This document shows, piece by piece, positions 49,985-59,537 of a stretch of DNA of 64,000 bases (its first letter is position 1; each line of letters begins with the position of its first letter). The stretch is from positions 225,668 to 289,667 of the forward strand of contig NZ_BAFV01000022.1 in NCBI RefSeq assembly GCF_000308515.1, read 5' to 3'. Made by a program: the position numbers and the translations under genes. This stretch comes from Nocardia carnea NBRC 14403 (GTDB lineage: Bacteria > Actinomycetota > Actinomycetes > Mycobacteriales > Mycobacteriaceae). The notes under the pieces were generated by a model. It saw only the letters and a list, made by a program, of their open reading frames with translations, was not told the origin of the DNA and did not search any database.

Positions 49985-50602
49985 CTAGGTGGTTGTTCGG
50001 GCGAGGGCGAGGACGATCTCGGTGGCCGCGTCGACCAAGCGGTCGCGTGACACCGGGAGCCGGCCGTCGATCCAGTCGACGTAGAGCGCGACCAGTGCGC
50101 CGCTGAGTGCGGTCGCGCTGATGATCAGGGCTTCTTCGCTGTCGGGCAGGAGTGCGTTCACCTCGCCGCCCAGCGCGGGGAGCACCGTGCGGAGGAAGAC
50201 CGGGAGCCGGTCGGCGCTGTGCCGGCGCAGGGTGTCGTCGGTGAGCGGTTCGCGCAACAGCACCCGGGCCCGGCGCGGGTCCTCTTCGAAGTAGGCGGCG
50301 CAGATCTCCAGCGCCGAACGGACCGTGGCGTGCATATCCGCCGCCTCTGCGGTGGCGCCGAGGCGGGCCAGGAGTTCGGTTTCCAGGCGGTCGTAGACGG
50401 CGGTGAGCAGCGCTGTGCGGTCGGTGAAGCTCTCGTAGAAATAGCGAGGACTCAGGTTCGCCAGGCGCGTGACCGCCCGCATGGTGACCGCCGCCGGCCC
50501 GTCGGTGCCCAGCAGGTCGAATCCGACGTCCACGAGTTGTTCGCGGCGCTGCGCGGATCTGTCGTCCAGGGTCCGGCCGCGCCACAGCTTGGGTGCGCTC
50601 AT
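49985..50602 (-). CDS. TetR family regulator
   Basis: 205 residues from ATG 50602 (GAGGA upstream). HTH: FDLLGTDGPAAVTMRAVTRL followed by ANLSPRYFYESFTDRTALLT. Helical ligand domain. Divergent from the SnoaL-like gene with two overlapping TGATTCA/TGAATCA dyads between, so the regulator probably controls both. Confidence 0.87.
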   Translation of the reverse strand: MSAPKLWRGRTLDDRSAQRREQLVDVGFDLLGTDGPAAVTMRAVTRLANLSPRYFYESFTDRTALLTAVYDRLETELLARLGATAEAADMHATVRSALEICAAYFEEDPRRARVLLREPLTDDTLRRHSADRLPVFLRTVLPALGGEVNALLPDSEEALIISATALSGALVALYVDWIDGRLPVSRDRLVDAATEIVLALARTTT

Positions 50603-50641
50603 CGGTTCATCCTCGCATCGACCGCCGCCATTGACATCGAG

Positions 50642-50667
50642 TGATTCAACATGAATCATACGATTCA
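50642..50667. promoter_or_regulatory. Overlapping TetR-type dyads
   Basis: TGATTCAacaTGAATCA (50642-50658) and TGAATCatacGATTCA (50652-50667) share a half-site. They lie 40 bp from the tetR start and 50 bp from the SnoaL-like start. Confidence 0.6.
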
Positions 50668-50715
50668 CGTTGCTACCGGGTGCGGCCGGCCCGCGTCCGT
50701 CGAAAGGTTGCCGCT

Positions 50716-51444
50716 GTGTTCAGTGAGGAAACGTTCCAGCAGACTCTGCGCCGCCCCCGCCTCGCCCGGCCCGCTCCCGAATTCCTGGACGGTAATCGCG
50801 CGGTACCGATCCGTGTGATCCCCGAACCCGAGCTGCAGGCCACTACAGAGGAGTGGTTCGTCCAGTTCGACCGGAAACTCGAGTACTACGGCAAACTCGG
50901 TCTCGACCTGTCCTGGCTGATGGAGTGGGCGAAGAAATACTGGTGGAGTTTCCTGGCCCGGGATATGAGCCTCAACCACGAGCTGTACGCGCCGGATATC
51001 CGCTACACCGATGTCACCACCTTCGGCCGCACCATCGCCGGTATCGACGAATTCGTGAAGTACAACTTCGCCTTTTTCGACGCCATCCCGGACTGGCGCT
51101 ACGATCCGCTGCCCGACCAGGTCTATCTCGATGTCATGCCCGACGAGAAGGTCCGGGTCGTCATCCGCTACATAGGCAGCGGCCACTGGGACGGCCCGCT
51201 GCGGCTCTACCCTTACGACGAGAGCGCTCCCGTGCTGTACGGCACCGGCCGTTTCATCCAGTGCCCGGCCGTGGACCGCTACCACTTCAACGCCGACGGA
51301 CTCATGGAGGAAGGCGAAACCCTCTACGACGCCTTCGATGTCACGCAGCGCGGCGGGATCCTCCCACGCGACGACAGCTGGCAGTTCAAGGCCCTGATGT
51401 CGGCGTCGAAGATCCCGGCGCTGCTGCAACGGTTCGGATTGTAG
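50716..51444 (+). CDS. SnoaL-like/NTF2-fold protein
   Basis: 242 residues from GTG 50716 (AAAGG upstream). The core LNHELYAPDIRYTDVTTFGR, then IDEFVKYNFAFFDAIPDWRY, and KVRVVIRYIGSGHWDGPLRL matches NTF2-like polyketide-cyclase-fold proteins. The extra N- and C-terminal helices make it longer than usual. Substrate unknown. Controlled by the divergent TetR. Cytosolic. Confidence 0.78.
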   Translation: MFSEETFQQTLRRPRLARPAPEFLDGNRAVPIRVIPEPELQATTEEWFVQFDRKLEYYGKLGLDLSWLMEWAKKYWWSFLARDMSLNHELYAPDIRYTDVTTFGRTIAGIDEFVKYNFAFFDAIPDWRYDPLPDQVYLDVMPDEKVRVVIRYIGSGHWDGPLRLYPYDESAPVLYGTGRFIQCPAVDRYHFNADGLMEEGETLYDAFDVTQRGGILPRDDSWQFKALMSASKIPALLQRFGL

Positions 51445-51457
51445 CGAGCGGGAGCCG

Positions 51458-52468
51458 CTAGTAACCTTTCGACCGCAGGAAATCCGCCACGGTGACAACG
51501 GTTTGCGGGTTGCGTGGCCCCTCCACCAGCGCGGCGTAGGGCAAGGCGAGGATATTGTTCTCGCGGACGGCCGTGGTACCCGCCATCAGCGGGTGCGTGC
51601 GGAGCTGCTCGATCTTGGCCTGCACCGAATTCTCCGGACCCGCACCGTAGTCCACGATCAGGATCACCTGCGGATCCCGTTGCGCTGCCGCCTCCCACGA
51701 CGCACTGGTCCAGGAATCGTCGATATCGTCGAAGATATTGCTGCCGCCCGCCTCGCGGATGATCTGCGACGGCGCTGCGGTCCGGCCGGAGGTGAACGGT
51801 TCGGGAGTTGCGCTGTCGAACAGGAACACCCGGGCCGGTTCTCGCCCGGTGGGGGCGCTGTCGGCGGCCTTCGCGACCTGGTCCCGATACTGTGCGATGA
51901 GCTGATCGGCCTTCGCGCGCACACCGAAGATATCCCCGAGATCGGCCAGATCCGTGTAGAGCGCATCGAGCGGTTCCATCACGCCGCGGCGATCAGAACC
52001 AGGTTGCCGGCACGCCTCGGTCAACTGGTACGGCACCGCACCGATCGAACGCACCCACTCCGGGGTGAGGCCGGTGGACTCCTTGAATCCGTAGTTCCAC
52101 CCGGCGAAGACGAAATCGGGATCGGCCGCCTGGACGACCTCGCGGGTGAACGCGTAGCCGAGCAGCGGTGTGCGGTCGAACTCGGCCTGCCACGGCGAGG
52201 AGGCGATATCGCGTTCCTTCCCGAGATAACTGCTGTGGCCTACCAGCCGGTCGGCCAAACCGAGCGCGAACATCATCTCGGTGATACCGGTGTCGTTGGT
52301 GACGACCCGCTCAGGGATTCCGTGGACCGTCAGCGGCGCACCGCAATTGGTGACCGTCACCGGCTTGCCGGTGACAGCCTGCGCGGGTTGCTGCACTTCG
52401 GCGCCACACGCCGTCGAAACGACCGCGGCCGCGACGGCCAGTGCCACGAGCAAGCGGGGAGACCTCAT
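51458..52468 (-). CDS. ABC transporter corrinoid-binding lipoprotein (BtuF-like)
   Basis: 336 residues. Signal peptide with lipobox VVSTAC (Cys21). The fold is a type III (siderophore/B12) binding protein: PLTVHGIPERVVTNDTGITE, ALGLADRLVGHSS and the C-terminal GTTAVRENNILALPYAALVE. Type III proteins bind cobalamin or iron siderophores. The cobalamin riboswitch 5' of the operon makes corrinoid the likely ligand. It is the last gene of the permease-ATPase-binding protein operon, its ATG lying 1 bp before the ATPase stop. Confidence 0.88.
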   Translation of the reverse strand: MRSPRLLVALAVAAAVVSTACGAEVQQPAQAVTGKPVTVTNCGAPLTVHGIPERVVTNDTGITEMMFALGLADRLVGHSSYLGKERDIASSPWQAEFDRTPLLGYAFTREVVQAADPDFVFAGWNYGFKESTGLTPEWVRSIGAVPYQLTEACRQPGSDRRGVMEPLDALYTDLADLGDIFGVRAKADQLIAQYRDQVAKAADSAPTGREPARVFLFDSATPEPFTSGRTAAPSQIIREAGGSNIFDDIDDSWTSASWEAAAQRDPQVILIVDYGAGPENSVQAKIEQLRTHPLMAGTTAVRENNILALPYAALVEGPRNPQTVVTVADFLRSKGY

Positions 52469-53239
52469 CTAACAGTCCTTCTCGTCGAAGATGATCTGCG
52501 GAACACCCAGCCGGGGATGGGTGACGATATGACCGCCGATCGAGAACCAGCGGGCGATCACATCAGCGGTGATCACCTCGTGCGGCGTGCCCGAGCAGGC
52601 GATCCGGCCGCCGTGCAGTACGAAGAGCCGATCGCAGTACTGGGCAGCCAGATTCAGGTCGTGCAGGGCTGCGACCACCGTGATCCCCAGATCTCGCGCT
52701 GCGGACAGGACACCGTACTGGTGGTGTACATCGAGGTGATTGGTCGGTTCGTCCAATACCAGCACCCGCGGCTGCTGGGCCAGGGCCCGGGCGATCAGGA
52801 CGCGCTGGCGTTCCCCGCCCGACAGCGACAGGAAACCGCGGTCGGCGAGATGTGCGATATCGGCCGTCGCCATCGCCGCCGCACAGATCTCGGCATCGCG
52901 CCGGTGGGTCCCGCGCAGCAGCGCAGTATGCGGTAGCCGACCGGTGGCGACGACCTCGGCGGCGGTGAAATCGAACGGTGTGGTGGTGTCCTGGGTCAGC
53001 GCCGCCACGCGCCGGGCGTTCGCGCGCATCCCGATTGCCGCGATATCGGTGTCCTGCACCAGGACTCGTCCCGAGCTGGGCGATACGGCGCGATACAGAC
53101 AACGCAGCAGAGTGGATTTACCGCTGCCGTTCGGGCCGACGATGCCGACGAACTGCCCGGCTTCGGCCGCCAGTGTCACCGCCTCGAGGATCGTCGTACC
53201 GCCGAGCTCCACGGTGACATCGTCGTAATCGATACGCAT
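52469..53239 (-). CDS. ABC transporter ATPase (BtuD-like)
   Basis: 256 residues. Walker A GPNGSGKSTLL, Q-loop region ALTQD, signature LSGGERQRVLIARALAQ, Walker B VLVLDEPTNHLD and H-loop AALHDLN are all intact. It powers uptake of a corrinoid with the adjacent permease. Its start overlaps the permease stop by one base; the operon is controlled by the upstream cobalamin riboswitch. Confidence 0.93.
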   Translation of the reverse strand: MRIDYDDVTVELGGTTILEAVTLAAEAGQFVGIVGPNGSGKSTLLRCLYRAVSPSSGRVLVQDTDIAAIGMRANARRVAALTQDTTTPFDFTAAEVVATGRLPHTALLRGTHRRDAEICAAAMATADIAHLADRGFLSLSGGERQRVLIARALAQQPRVLVLDEPTNHLDVHHQYGVLSAARDLGITVVAALHDLNLAAQYCDRLFVLHGGRIACSGTPHEVITADVIARWFSIGGHIVTHPRLGVPQIIFDEKDC

Positions 53240-54291
53240 CAGCCGCCTCCGCTCATGGCGCCGCGGCGCCGCATCAGCAGAACGAATACGGGCACACCCA
53301 CCGCCGCCGTGACGGCTCCCAGCGGTAACTCCTGCGGCGGCAGGAGAATACGGGCCACGAGATCGGCGGTCACCAGGAACACCGCGCCCAGCAGCGGGGT
53401 CACCAGGATCAGCCGCCGATGGTCCGCGCCGACCAGCAGCCTGGCGACGTGCGGCACCACCAGGCCGACGAAACCGATGGCCCCACAGACCGCGACGAAA
53501 CACCCCGTCATCGCGGCGGAGACCACGAACAACAGCAGGCGGAACCGGGAGGCATTCAGGCCGAGAGCGGCGCTGATCTCATCGCCCATCGACAAGGCGT
53601 TCAGCTGCCGGGCGAACGCCGCGACGATCGCCAGCCCCACCACGGCAACGGTGACCACCAGCGGAACCATCTGCCAGCCCGCTCCGGCCAGACTGCCGAG
53701 CAACCAGAACATCACCGAACGGGCGGCGTCACCGTGCGGTGCCATGAACACCAGCACTGTTGTCGTCGCGGAAAAGCCGTAGCCCACGGCGGTGCCGGTG
53801 AGCACCAGCCGCAACGGCACCAGCCCGGTGCTCGACCGGGCCATCAGGTAGACGAGGACGGTGGCGCCGAGCGCGCCGGCGAACGCCGCAGACGACAGTG
53901 CGTAGACCCCCAGCGCACCGAAGGCGCCGAAAAGTACGACCGCGGTGGCGCCCACCGACGCACCCGACGAAATACCCAGCACATACGGATCGGCGAGGGC
54001 ATTGCGCACCATGGCCTGAACCAGCAACCCGACGGCACCGAGGCCCGCGCCGACGGCGGCGGCCAGCACGACCCGCGGCAAGCGCGAGTCCACAACGATC
54101 CGGTACTCGGCGATATCCGCCGCCACGACGACACCGCCGGTCAGTTCGGCCCACAGGAAACCGACCGTGGCCCGCCAGGGGATATGCACCGCGCCGAGCA
54201 TCAACGCGAGAACGGAGACGACCACCAGCGCCACGGTGAGACCGGCGATCAACGCCGTCACCGGCAGTCGCCGGATCCCGTGTGTGCTCAT
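53239..54291 (-). CDS. ABC transporter permease (BtuC/FecCD type)
   Basis: 350 residues from ATG 54291. About 10 hydrophobic helices, with RLPRVVLAAAVGAGLGAVGL, the coupling-loop region DPYVLGISSGASVGATAVVL and GFVGLVVPHVARLLVGADHR, the diagnostic FecCD/BtuC motifs. It forms the membrane pore of the corrinoid importer. The ATG overlaps the stop of a possible 23-codon leader ORF, and a cobalamin riboswitch lies upstream. Confidence 0.92.
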   Translation of the reverse strand: MSTHGIRRLPVTALIAGLTVALVVVSVLALMLGAVHIPWRATVGFLWAELTGGVVVAADIAEYRIVVDSRLPRVVLAAAVGAGLGAVGLLVQAMVRNALADPYVLGISSGASVGATAVVLFGAFGALGVYALSSAAFAGALGATVLVYLMARSSTGLVPLRLVLTGTAVGYGFSATTTVLVFMAPHGDAARSVMFWLLGSLAGAGWQMVPLVVTVAVVGLAIVAAFARQLNALSMGDEISAALGLNASRFRLLLFVVSAAMTGCFVAVCGAIGFVGLVVPHVARLLVGADHRRLILVTPLLGAVFLVTADLVARILLPPQELPLGAVTAAVGVPVFVLLMRRRGAMSGGG

Positions 54292-54359
54292 CGAATCGGA
54301 GCCGGTCGTCCGATCCCGATGTCGATATGCGCAGACGTGCGCATGCCACGAAAACCCAT
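54288..54359 (-). CDS. Possible coupled leader peptide before the B12 permease
   Basis: ATG 54359 opens 23 codons (MGFRGMRTSAHIDIGIGRPA then PIR) whose TGA overlaps the permease ATG as ATGA. It lies between the riboswitch and the first gene and contains a perfect hairpin, ATGCGCA-cgtc-TGCGCAT (54326-54343). No strong Shine-Dalgarno. Function as a translation-coupling leader is a hypothesis; it could be chance. Confidence 0.35.
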   Translation of the reverse strand: MGFRGMRTSAHIDIGIGRPAPIR

Positions 54360-54404
54360 CACTGGTCAACCGTTCCCTCGGAGTCGACACCGGACCACGC
54401 CGTC

Positions 54405-54600
54405 GGCGAGGCCGCGCGGGCAGGTCTTCGGACTCGTGAACGTGATACCGGACTCCGGTATCGCCTACTGGCGGTCGCTTCCCGGGCGCGAGGCCCAGTG
54501 CTGATGACCGCGGTCGTTTTCACATACCGCTGCGGGGCAGCTCCGGATTCCCACCGGATTCCCTCTTGCGAACCGCCCGTCGTAGACGGGCGGTAACCAA
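54405..54600 (-). promoter_or_regulatory. Cobalamin (AdoCbl) riboswitch
   Basis: Minus-strand landmarks in order: the long-range stem region, GGAATCCGGTGGGAATCCGG, AGCTGCCCCGCAGCGGT (core with the CCCGC AND GCGGT elements), the B12-box-like GCCAGTAGGCG, and the 3' AGTCCGAAGACCTGCC. This order and spacing are those of the cobalamin riboswitch; 5' and 3' limits are approximate. It sits about 110 bp upstream of the permease gene, so B12 is expected to switch the uptake operon off. Confidence 0.9.
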
Positions 54601-54770
54601 CGCGCGGTCACGGTAACACCCCCGATTTCCGGGCCGGACATTCCGGGCGGGAATGTGCATCACCTCACTCGGGTGGACGCTTCAGTGGCCGATTCCCGGG
54701 GCATGTCAGGCAGGAGTCCGGAGCGCGTTTTGGTCCCGCGGCCTCTCGTGCGCTACGGTTACCGATGCAA

Positions 54771-54847
54771 CGCGGGGTGGAGCAGTTCGGTAGCTCGCTG
54801 GGCTCATAACCCAGAGGTCGCAGGTTCAAATCCTGTCCCCGCTACCA
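54771..54847 (+). tRNA. Initiator tRNA-Met (CAU)
   Basis: 77 bases including encoded CCA. Anticodon CAT is in the loop of GGGCTCATAACCC: the three consecutive G-C pairs of the anticodon stem and the unpaired C1/T72 end identify the initiator tRNA. The T arm is CAGGTTCAAATCCTG. A 19-bp terminator hairpin follows at once. Confidence 0.97.
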
Positions 54848-54849
54848 AC

Positions 54850-54895
54850 GAGCCGGGCCCGAACGATTTTCAATCGTTCGGGCCCGGCTCATTTT
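54850..54895 (+). terminator. Terminator after the initiator tRNA
   Basis: GAGCCGGGCCCGAACGATT-ttc-AATCGTTCGGGCCCGGCTC: 19-bp perfect stem, 3-nt loop, followed by ATTTT. Starts 3 bp beyond the CCA. Confidence 0.85.
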
Positions 54896-54990
54896 CGGAA
54901 ATGATCCGTATTCGCCTCGATATGAGCGCTGTCCATCGGTCGCCCGATCATCGCACTCTCCCGGTTCCGAATCCCTTCTGCTGGAGTCGG

Positions 54991-56625
54991 TCAGGCGCGA
55001 GCCGGGGTGGGGAAGTGGCCACGGGCATAGGCGATGGCATCGTCGGTGTGGGTGAACTGGTGATCAGCAACAGGGAGGGCGTCCAGGGCGGTCAGCCGGC
55101 GGCGGTGGTCGGCACGCAGTCCCGATATGAGCACCGTGACGTCGCGGTGCCGGAGTTTGGTGATCGCGTCTTTCAGCACCAGGGCCCCGGTGGTGTCGAG
55201 GGCGGTGATGTGGGACATGCGCAGGATGACGACGTGGACATCGGAGACCTCGGTGAGTTCGAGCAGGAAGCGGTGCGCGGCCGGGAAGAACAGCGGGCCG
55301 TCGATGCGGTAGGCGACGATGTGGTCGCGGAGCAGATCGCGTTCCTCGGCCAGGTGGTCGCCCTCGTCGAGAGGTACCTGATGCAGGCGGGCTTCTTTCG
55401 CTACCGCGCGCAGTGCGAGCAGGACCGCGATCCCGACGCCGACAGCGACAGCGGTGACGAGGTCGAATGCAACCGTGGCGGCGAAGGTGACAACCATGAT
55501 CGCGGTATCCCCGCGGGAAGCGCGGGCGATCGCCGCCACGGACGCGGTTTCGACCATGCGCACAGTAGTGGCCAGCAGCACACCGGCGAGCGCGGCGAGC
55601 GGGATATCGGCGACCAGCGGTGCGGCGAGGTAGAGCAGTGCGGCCAGCACGACAGCATGAGTGAGCGCGGCGAGCCGGGTACCTGCTCCGGAGCGGACAT
55701 TGACCGCGGTGCGGGCGATCGCTCCGGTGGCGGGTACGCCGCCGAACAAGGGCGCGGCGATATTGGCCAAGCCCTGGCCGAACAGTTCGCGGTCGGGATT
55801 GTGGCGGCTGCCCACCGACATCGAGTCCGCGGCGGTGGCCGACAGTAGTGATTCCAGCGCGGCGAGCGCGGCCACGGCCAGCGCGGGAGCGATCAGCGAG
55901 CCGAGGCGGCCGGGATCGAAGAATTCGAAGGAAGGGGCAGGTAGCCCGGCGGGCAGCGAACCGATGCGAGCGAGGTCCAGCCCGGCGAGTTCGGCGACGG
56001 CGGTGGCGAGCGCGACGGCCACGAGCGCGAACGGAAGTTTGGGCAGGTAACGGCCGCCGATCAGAACTGCCACGGCGACCAGCACAGCGGTGACCGGCGG
56101 GGCCGGGGCGGGGTGATCGAGGTAGCGGTCGAGTGAATCGAACGCCAGCCGCCACATCTTTTCGCCCTCGGCGTCGGCGATGCCGAGGGCCGAGGGGAAT
56201 TGCTGCAATGCGATGACCACGGCGATACCGGCGGTGAATCCTTCGATTACCGGGGCAGGCATGTAGCGGACTGCGCGACCGACTCCGGCCACGGCGAGAA
56301 CAACCAGGATGACACCGGCCATCAGCCCGACGGCGAGGACACCGGGGCCGCCGTGTTCGGCCACAATCGGCAGCAGTACCACCGTCATTGCGCCGGTGGG
56401 ACCGGAGACCTGGAACCGGGAGCCGCCGAACACCGCGGCGGTGACGCCCGCGATGATCGCGGTCGCCAAGCCCGCCGCGGCGCCCAGCCCGGAGCTGATC
56501 CCGAAACCGAGCGCCAATGGCAGCGCCACCAGTGCGACGATGACGCCGGCGAGCAGGTCCGGGCCGGGGCGGCGCAGTGCAGGCGCCCAGTCTGCGCGGG
56601 TGGGCAGCAGCGGGCGCAGGATCAC
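54991..56625 (-). CDS. SulP family anion transporter with STAS domain
   Basis: 544 residues, about 11-12 hydrophobic segments from residue 20 to 410. SulP motifs: [40 protein letters not shown] (the anion-binding helix pair) and [20 protein letters not shown] domain (~430-544) carries [20 protein letters not shown]. The substrate may be sulfate, bicarbonate or a dicarboxylate; family knowledge alone does not decide. Its GTG overlaps the PEPCK stop (GTGA), so bicarbonate or carboxylate transport linked to carboxylation is an attractive guess. Encoded downstream of an ArsR regulator. Confidence 0.9.
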   Translation of the reverse strand: MILRPLLPTRADWAPALRRPGPDLLAGVIVALVALPLALGFGISSGLGAAAGLATAIIAGVTAAVFGGSRFQVSGPTGAMTVVLLPIVAEHGGPGVLAVGLMAGVILVVLAVAGVGRAVRYMPAPVIEGFTAGIAVVIALQQFPSALGIADAEGEKMWRLAFDSLDRYLDHPAPAPPVTAVLVAVAVLIGGRYLPKLPFALVAVALATAVAELAGLDLARIGSLPAGLPAPSFEFFDPGRLGSLIAPALAVAALAALESLLSATAADSMSVGSRHNPDRELFGQGLANIAAPLFGGVPATGAIARTAVNVRSGAGTRLAALTHAVVLAALLYLAAPLVADIPLAALAGVLLATTVRMVETASVAAIARASRGDTAIMVVTFAATVAFDLVTAVAVGVGIAVLLALRAVAKEARLHQVPLDEGDHLAEERDLLRDHIVAYRIDGPLFFPAAHRFLLELTEVSDVHVVILRMSHITALDTTGALVLKDAITKLRHRDVTVLISGLRADHRRRLTALDALPVADHQFTHTDDAIAYARGHFPTPARA

Positions 56626-58496
56626 GACGCCCCGGTGGTGGTGCCGGCAGGGCGGGCCGGGGTGTGGGCGAGGCGGTTCTTCAGCGCGGCGAGCTGGTCA
56701 CACAGTTGTGTGGGCAGGGTGTCGGAGCCGATACCGGTGTACCAGTCTTCGATCGAGGCGATCTCGCCGGTCCATTCGTCGTGGCGTACCTCGAGCGCGG
56801 CGTACGTTCGGCGCTTGTCCTCGTCGGAAAATCCGGACAGGTCCAGCGAGCTCGGCACCGGGACGTAGCCGACCGCGGTGGAATCCGCTGCCGCGGTGCC
56901 CTCGATCCGCTCGAGCGCCCATTTCAGCACGCGCACGTTGTCGCCGAATCCGGGCCACAGGAACTGTCCGTTTGCGTCGCGGCGAAACCAGTTGACCTGG
57001 AAGATCTTCGGAAGACAGGCCGGGTCAGCCCGGTTGCCGAGGCGCAACCAGTGGGCGAAGTAGTCACCGACGTGATAGCCCAGGAACGGCAGCATCGCCA
57101 TCGGATCCCGGCGCACCACACCGACCCGGCCCGCGGCGGCGGCGGTGGTTTCCGAGGACAGCACCGAGGCAGTGAACACCCCGTGGGTCCAGTCGAAGGA
57201 TTCGGCGATCAACGGGATCGTGGTGGCGCGGCGGCCGCCGAAGAAGATCGCCGACAGCGGCACCCCGGCGGGGTCGTTCCATTCCGGGGCCACCGACGGG
57301 CACTGCTCGATCGGGGTGCAATACCGTGAGTTCGGGTGCGCCGCCGGGCCGGTCGCGGTGCCGGGTTTCCAGTCGTTACCGCGCCAATCGGTCAGATGCG
57401 CGGGCGGGGTTTCGGTGAGCCCTTCCCACCACACATCACCGTCATCGGTGAGCGCGGTATTGGTGAAGATCGAGTTGCCCTGCTCGATGGTGGCGATCGC
57501 GTGGGGGTTGGTCTTCATACCGGTACCCGGGGCGACACCGAAGAACCCGGCTTCCGGGTTCACCGCATACAGCCGGCCGTCGGGGCCGAAGCGCAGCCAA
57601 GCGATATCGTCGCCGACGGTTTCGGCTTTCCATCCCGCCAGCGCCGGCTCGAGCATGGCCAGGTTGGTTTTGCCGCAGGACGACGGGAACGCCGCTGCCA
57701 CATAATGGGTGCGGCCCTGTGGGGAAGTGAGTTTGAGGATCAGCATGTGCTCGGCCAGCCACCCCTCGTCGCGGGCCAGGACCGAGGCGATCCGCAGGGC
57801 GAAACACTTCTTGCCGAGCAGGGCGTTACCGCCGTAGCCGGAGCCGTAGCTCCAGACGGTGCGGGATTCCGGGAAATGCGCAATGTATTTCGTGTGGTCA
57901 CACGGCCACGCCACATCGGGTTGCCCCGGGCTCAGCGGTGCGCCCACCGAGTGCAGGCATTCGACGAATTCTGTGTCCTCGCCGAGCCGACTCCACACGG
58001 GGGCTCCGGAGCGAGTCATGATCTGCATCGATACCGCCACGTACTCCGAATCGGTGATCTGCACACCGTATTTCGGATCATCGGCATCGAGCGGGCCCAT
58101 GCAGAACGCGATCACATACATGGTGCGTCCGGCCATCGCGCCCCGATAGTGCTCGGTCATCACGGTGCGCATATCGACCGGATCCACCCAGTTGTTCGTC
58201 GGCCCCGCATCCCGTTTGTCGTGCGAGCAGATGAATGTGCGGTCTTCGACCCGTGCCACGTCCTCGGGATCGGAGACACACCAGAACGAGTTCGGTTTCC
58301 CCGCCAATGCCACGAAAGTGCCCTTCGCGACCAGCCGAGTGGTCAGGCGATCCCATTCGGCGCGGGACCCGTCGCACCACACCACGTTCGCCGGCGTCGT
58401 CAGATCGGTGACCTCGGCCACCCAATCCAGGATCCGCGGATGACCGGTGGGCGCGGCCGTCGCCTCCGCTCCGGTCACGTGATCGGTCTCCACCAT
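56622..58496 (-). CDS. pckG: Phosphoenolpyruvate carboxykinase (GTP)
   Basis: 624 residues from ATG 58496, with GGAGG about 5 nt upstream; a TTG at 58514 is in frame. The P-loop/active site [12 protein letters not shown] (about residue 280) is the GTP-type signature with its reactive Cys; [12 protein letters not shown] and [20 protein letters not shown] are also diagnostic. The enzyme interconverts oxaloacetate and PEP plus CO2 using GTP (gluconeogenesis/anaplerosis). It is unusual in being coupled to a SulP transporter and next to an ArsR regulator; a second, housekeeping pckG elsewhere is possible. Confidence 0.96.
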   Translation of the reverse strand: MVETDHVTGAEATAAPTGHPRILDWVAEVTDLTTPANVVWCDGSRAEWDRLTTRLVAKGTFVALAGKPNSFWCVSDPEDVARVEDRTFICSHDKRDAGPTNNWVDPVDMRTVMTEHYRGAMAGRTMYVIAFCMGPLDADDPKYGVQITDSEYVAVSMQIMTRSGAPVWSRLGEDTEFVECLHSVGAPLSPGQPDVAWPCDHTKYIAHFPESRTVWSYGSGYGGNALLGKKCFALRIASVLARDEGWLAEHMLILKLTSPQGRTHYVAAAFPSSCGKTNLAMLEPALAGWKAETVGDDIAWLRFGPDGRLYAVNPEAGFFGVAPGTGMKTNPHAIATIEQGNSIFTNTALTDDGDVWWEGLTETPPAHLTDWRGNDWKPGTATGPAAHPNSRYCTPIEQCPSVAPEWNDPAGVPLSAIFFGGRRATTIPLIAESFDWTHGVFTASVLSSETTAAAAGRVGVVRRDPMAMLPFLGYHVGDYFAHWLRLGNRADPACLPKIFQVNWFRRDANGQFLWPGFGDNVRVLKWALERIEGTAAADSTAVGYVPVPSSLDLSGFSDEDKRRTYAALEVRHDEWTGEIASIEDWYTGIGSDTLPTQLCDQLAALKNRLAHTPARPAGTTTGAS

Positions 58497-58604
58497 CGTC
58501 TCCTCCATCAACAACTAGATGACTATGTAGGAAAATATGCAAATAGCGGGCGGGTTCATGCTCTTGCAGCCGCCGGGGACGCACGCCGGTCGGCGAGGTA
58601 TCCG

Positions 58605-58937
58605 TCAGGCGGGCTGCTCCTCCAGTGCCTCCGCCTGCCCTGCCACGACACCGGTCAAAATGGCGCGCGCCGCGGTCAGCAGCTGCGCCACCTGCGGTGA
58701 GGTGATCTCGTAGATCACCGACAGGCCCTCGCGACGGCTGGTGATCAACCCGGCTCGTCGCAGCACGGCCAGCTGCTGGGACAGATTCGCCGGCTCGATA
58801 TCGATATCGTCCAGCATCTCCGATACGGCATGCTCGCGCTGACTGAGCAATTCCAGCACCCGGATCCGGACCGGATGACCCAACGTCTTGAAGAACTCGG
58901 CCTTCATCTGATACAGGGGTCTACTCGAACCCGGCAT
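58605..58937 (-). CDS. ArsR family regulator
   Basis: 110 residues from ATG 58937. Winged helix: AEFFKTLGHPVRIRVLELLS, then EPANLSQQLAVLRRAGLITS and REGLSVIYEITSPQV. No ELCV-type metal-binding Cys pair at the recognition helix, so it is likely non-metal-sensing. It precedes pckG and the SulP gene on the same strand by 109 bp. A CTTGC/GCAAG dyad upstream at 58983-59000 is a candidate site. Confidence 0.85.
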   Translation of the reverse strand: MPGSSRPLYQMKAEFFKTLGHPVRIRVLELLSQREHAVSEMLDDIDIEPANLSQQLAVLRRAGLITSRREGLSVIYEITSPQVAQLLTAARAILTGVVAGQAEALEEQPA

Positions 58938-58982
58938 GGATTCCGCCTCTCGTCGATACACCCACCGCAAACGGGCACGCTA

Positions 58983-59000
58983 CTTGCATAGGTTAGCAAG
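58983..59000. promoter_or_regulatory. Dyad upstream of arsR
   Basis: CTTGC-ataggtta-GCAAG, 5-bp arms and 8-nt spacer, about 45 bp upstream of the ArsR start. Typical ArsR/SmtB sites are similar dyads; autoregulation is inferred. Confidence 0.4.
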
Positions 59001-59102
59001 CAGGAAATACGGTCGCGCCGACTGGGTGGCGATCGAGGCGCCAACTCTCGCCCTGACCCCCGTCGGGCATCCCGGCCCTTCACCCTGATGGTGGACCTGG
59101 AG

Positions 59103-59390
59103 TCAGGTCAGCGAACGGATTCCGGCGATATCGTATTCGGCCACCGCCGCACCGATTATCGCCGCACTCTGCTCGGCACCGGTGCCGGAGCCACGGAACG
59201 CCTCCACCGAATCCTGGGATTCCCAGCGTTCGAGGATGTTTATGCGCCCGGGTTCGTAGAGGTCGGCGCTGATCGCGAAATCGAGACAGCCCGGTGCGGA
59301 CCGGGCCTGCCCGACCACATCGGCACAGCCGGCGAGATAAGCGTCGCGAGCTTCCGGTGCGACGAGAAGATATCCGGCGACGATGACCAT
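59103..59390 (-). CDS. Antibiotic biosynthesis monooxygenase (ABM) domain protein
   Basis: 95 residues from ATG 59390, with AGGAG about 7 nt upstream. MVIVAGYLLVAPEARDAYLA, then ARSAPGCLDFAISADLYEPG and INILERWESQDSVEAFRGSG, is the ABM dimeric alpha/beta-barrel. Members include quinone-forming monooxygenases and many of unknown role. A stand-alone small gene beside the lipA operon. Confidence 0.83.
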   Translation of the reverse strand: MVIVAGYLLVAPEARDAYLAGCADVVGQARSAPGCLDFAISADLYEPGRINILERWESQDSVEAFRGSGTGAEQSAAIIGAAVAEYDIAGIRSLT

Positions 59391-59537
59391 GCGTGCACTC
59401 CTGTTCGGTCGGTTCACCGATAGAGACCGATTCGCACCGCTCGAATCATCGGTGTCGTCCGGAAGGCAGGGGAGGTCGGGCTCGGTCCGGCAGACGATCC
59501 CGCCGGACCCCCGGAGCGTGCGCGACTGCGGCAGGGC

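Noticed and set aside
49632..50585. 317-codon minus-strand frame covering the TetR gene and the gap
   Set aside because: Arg/Pro/His-rich, typical of a shadow frame; the TetR gene in another frame has the HTH.
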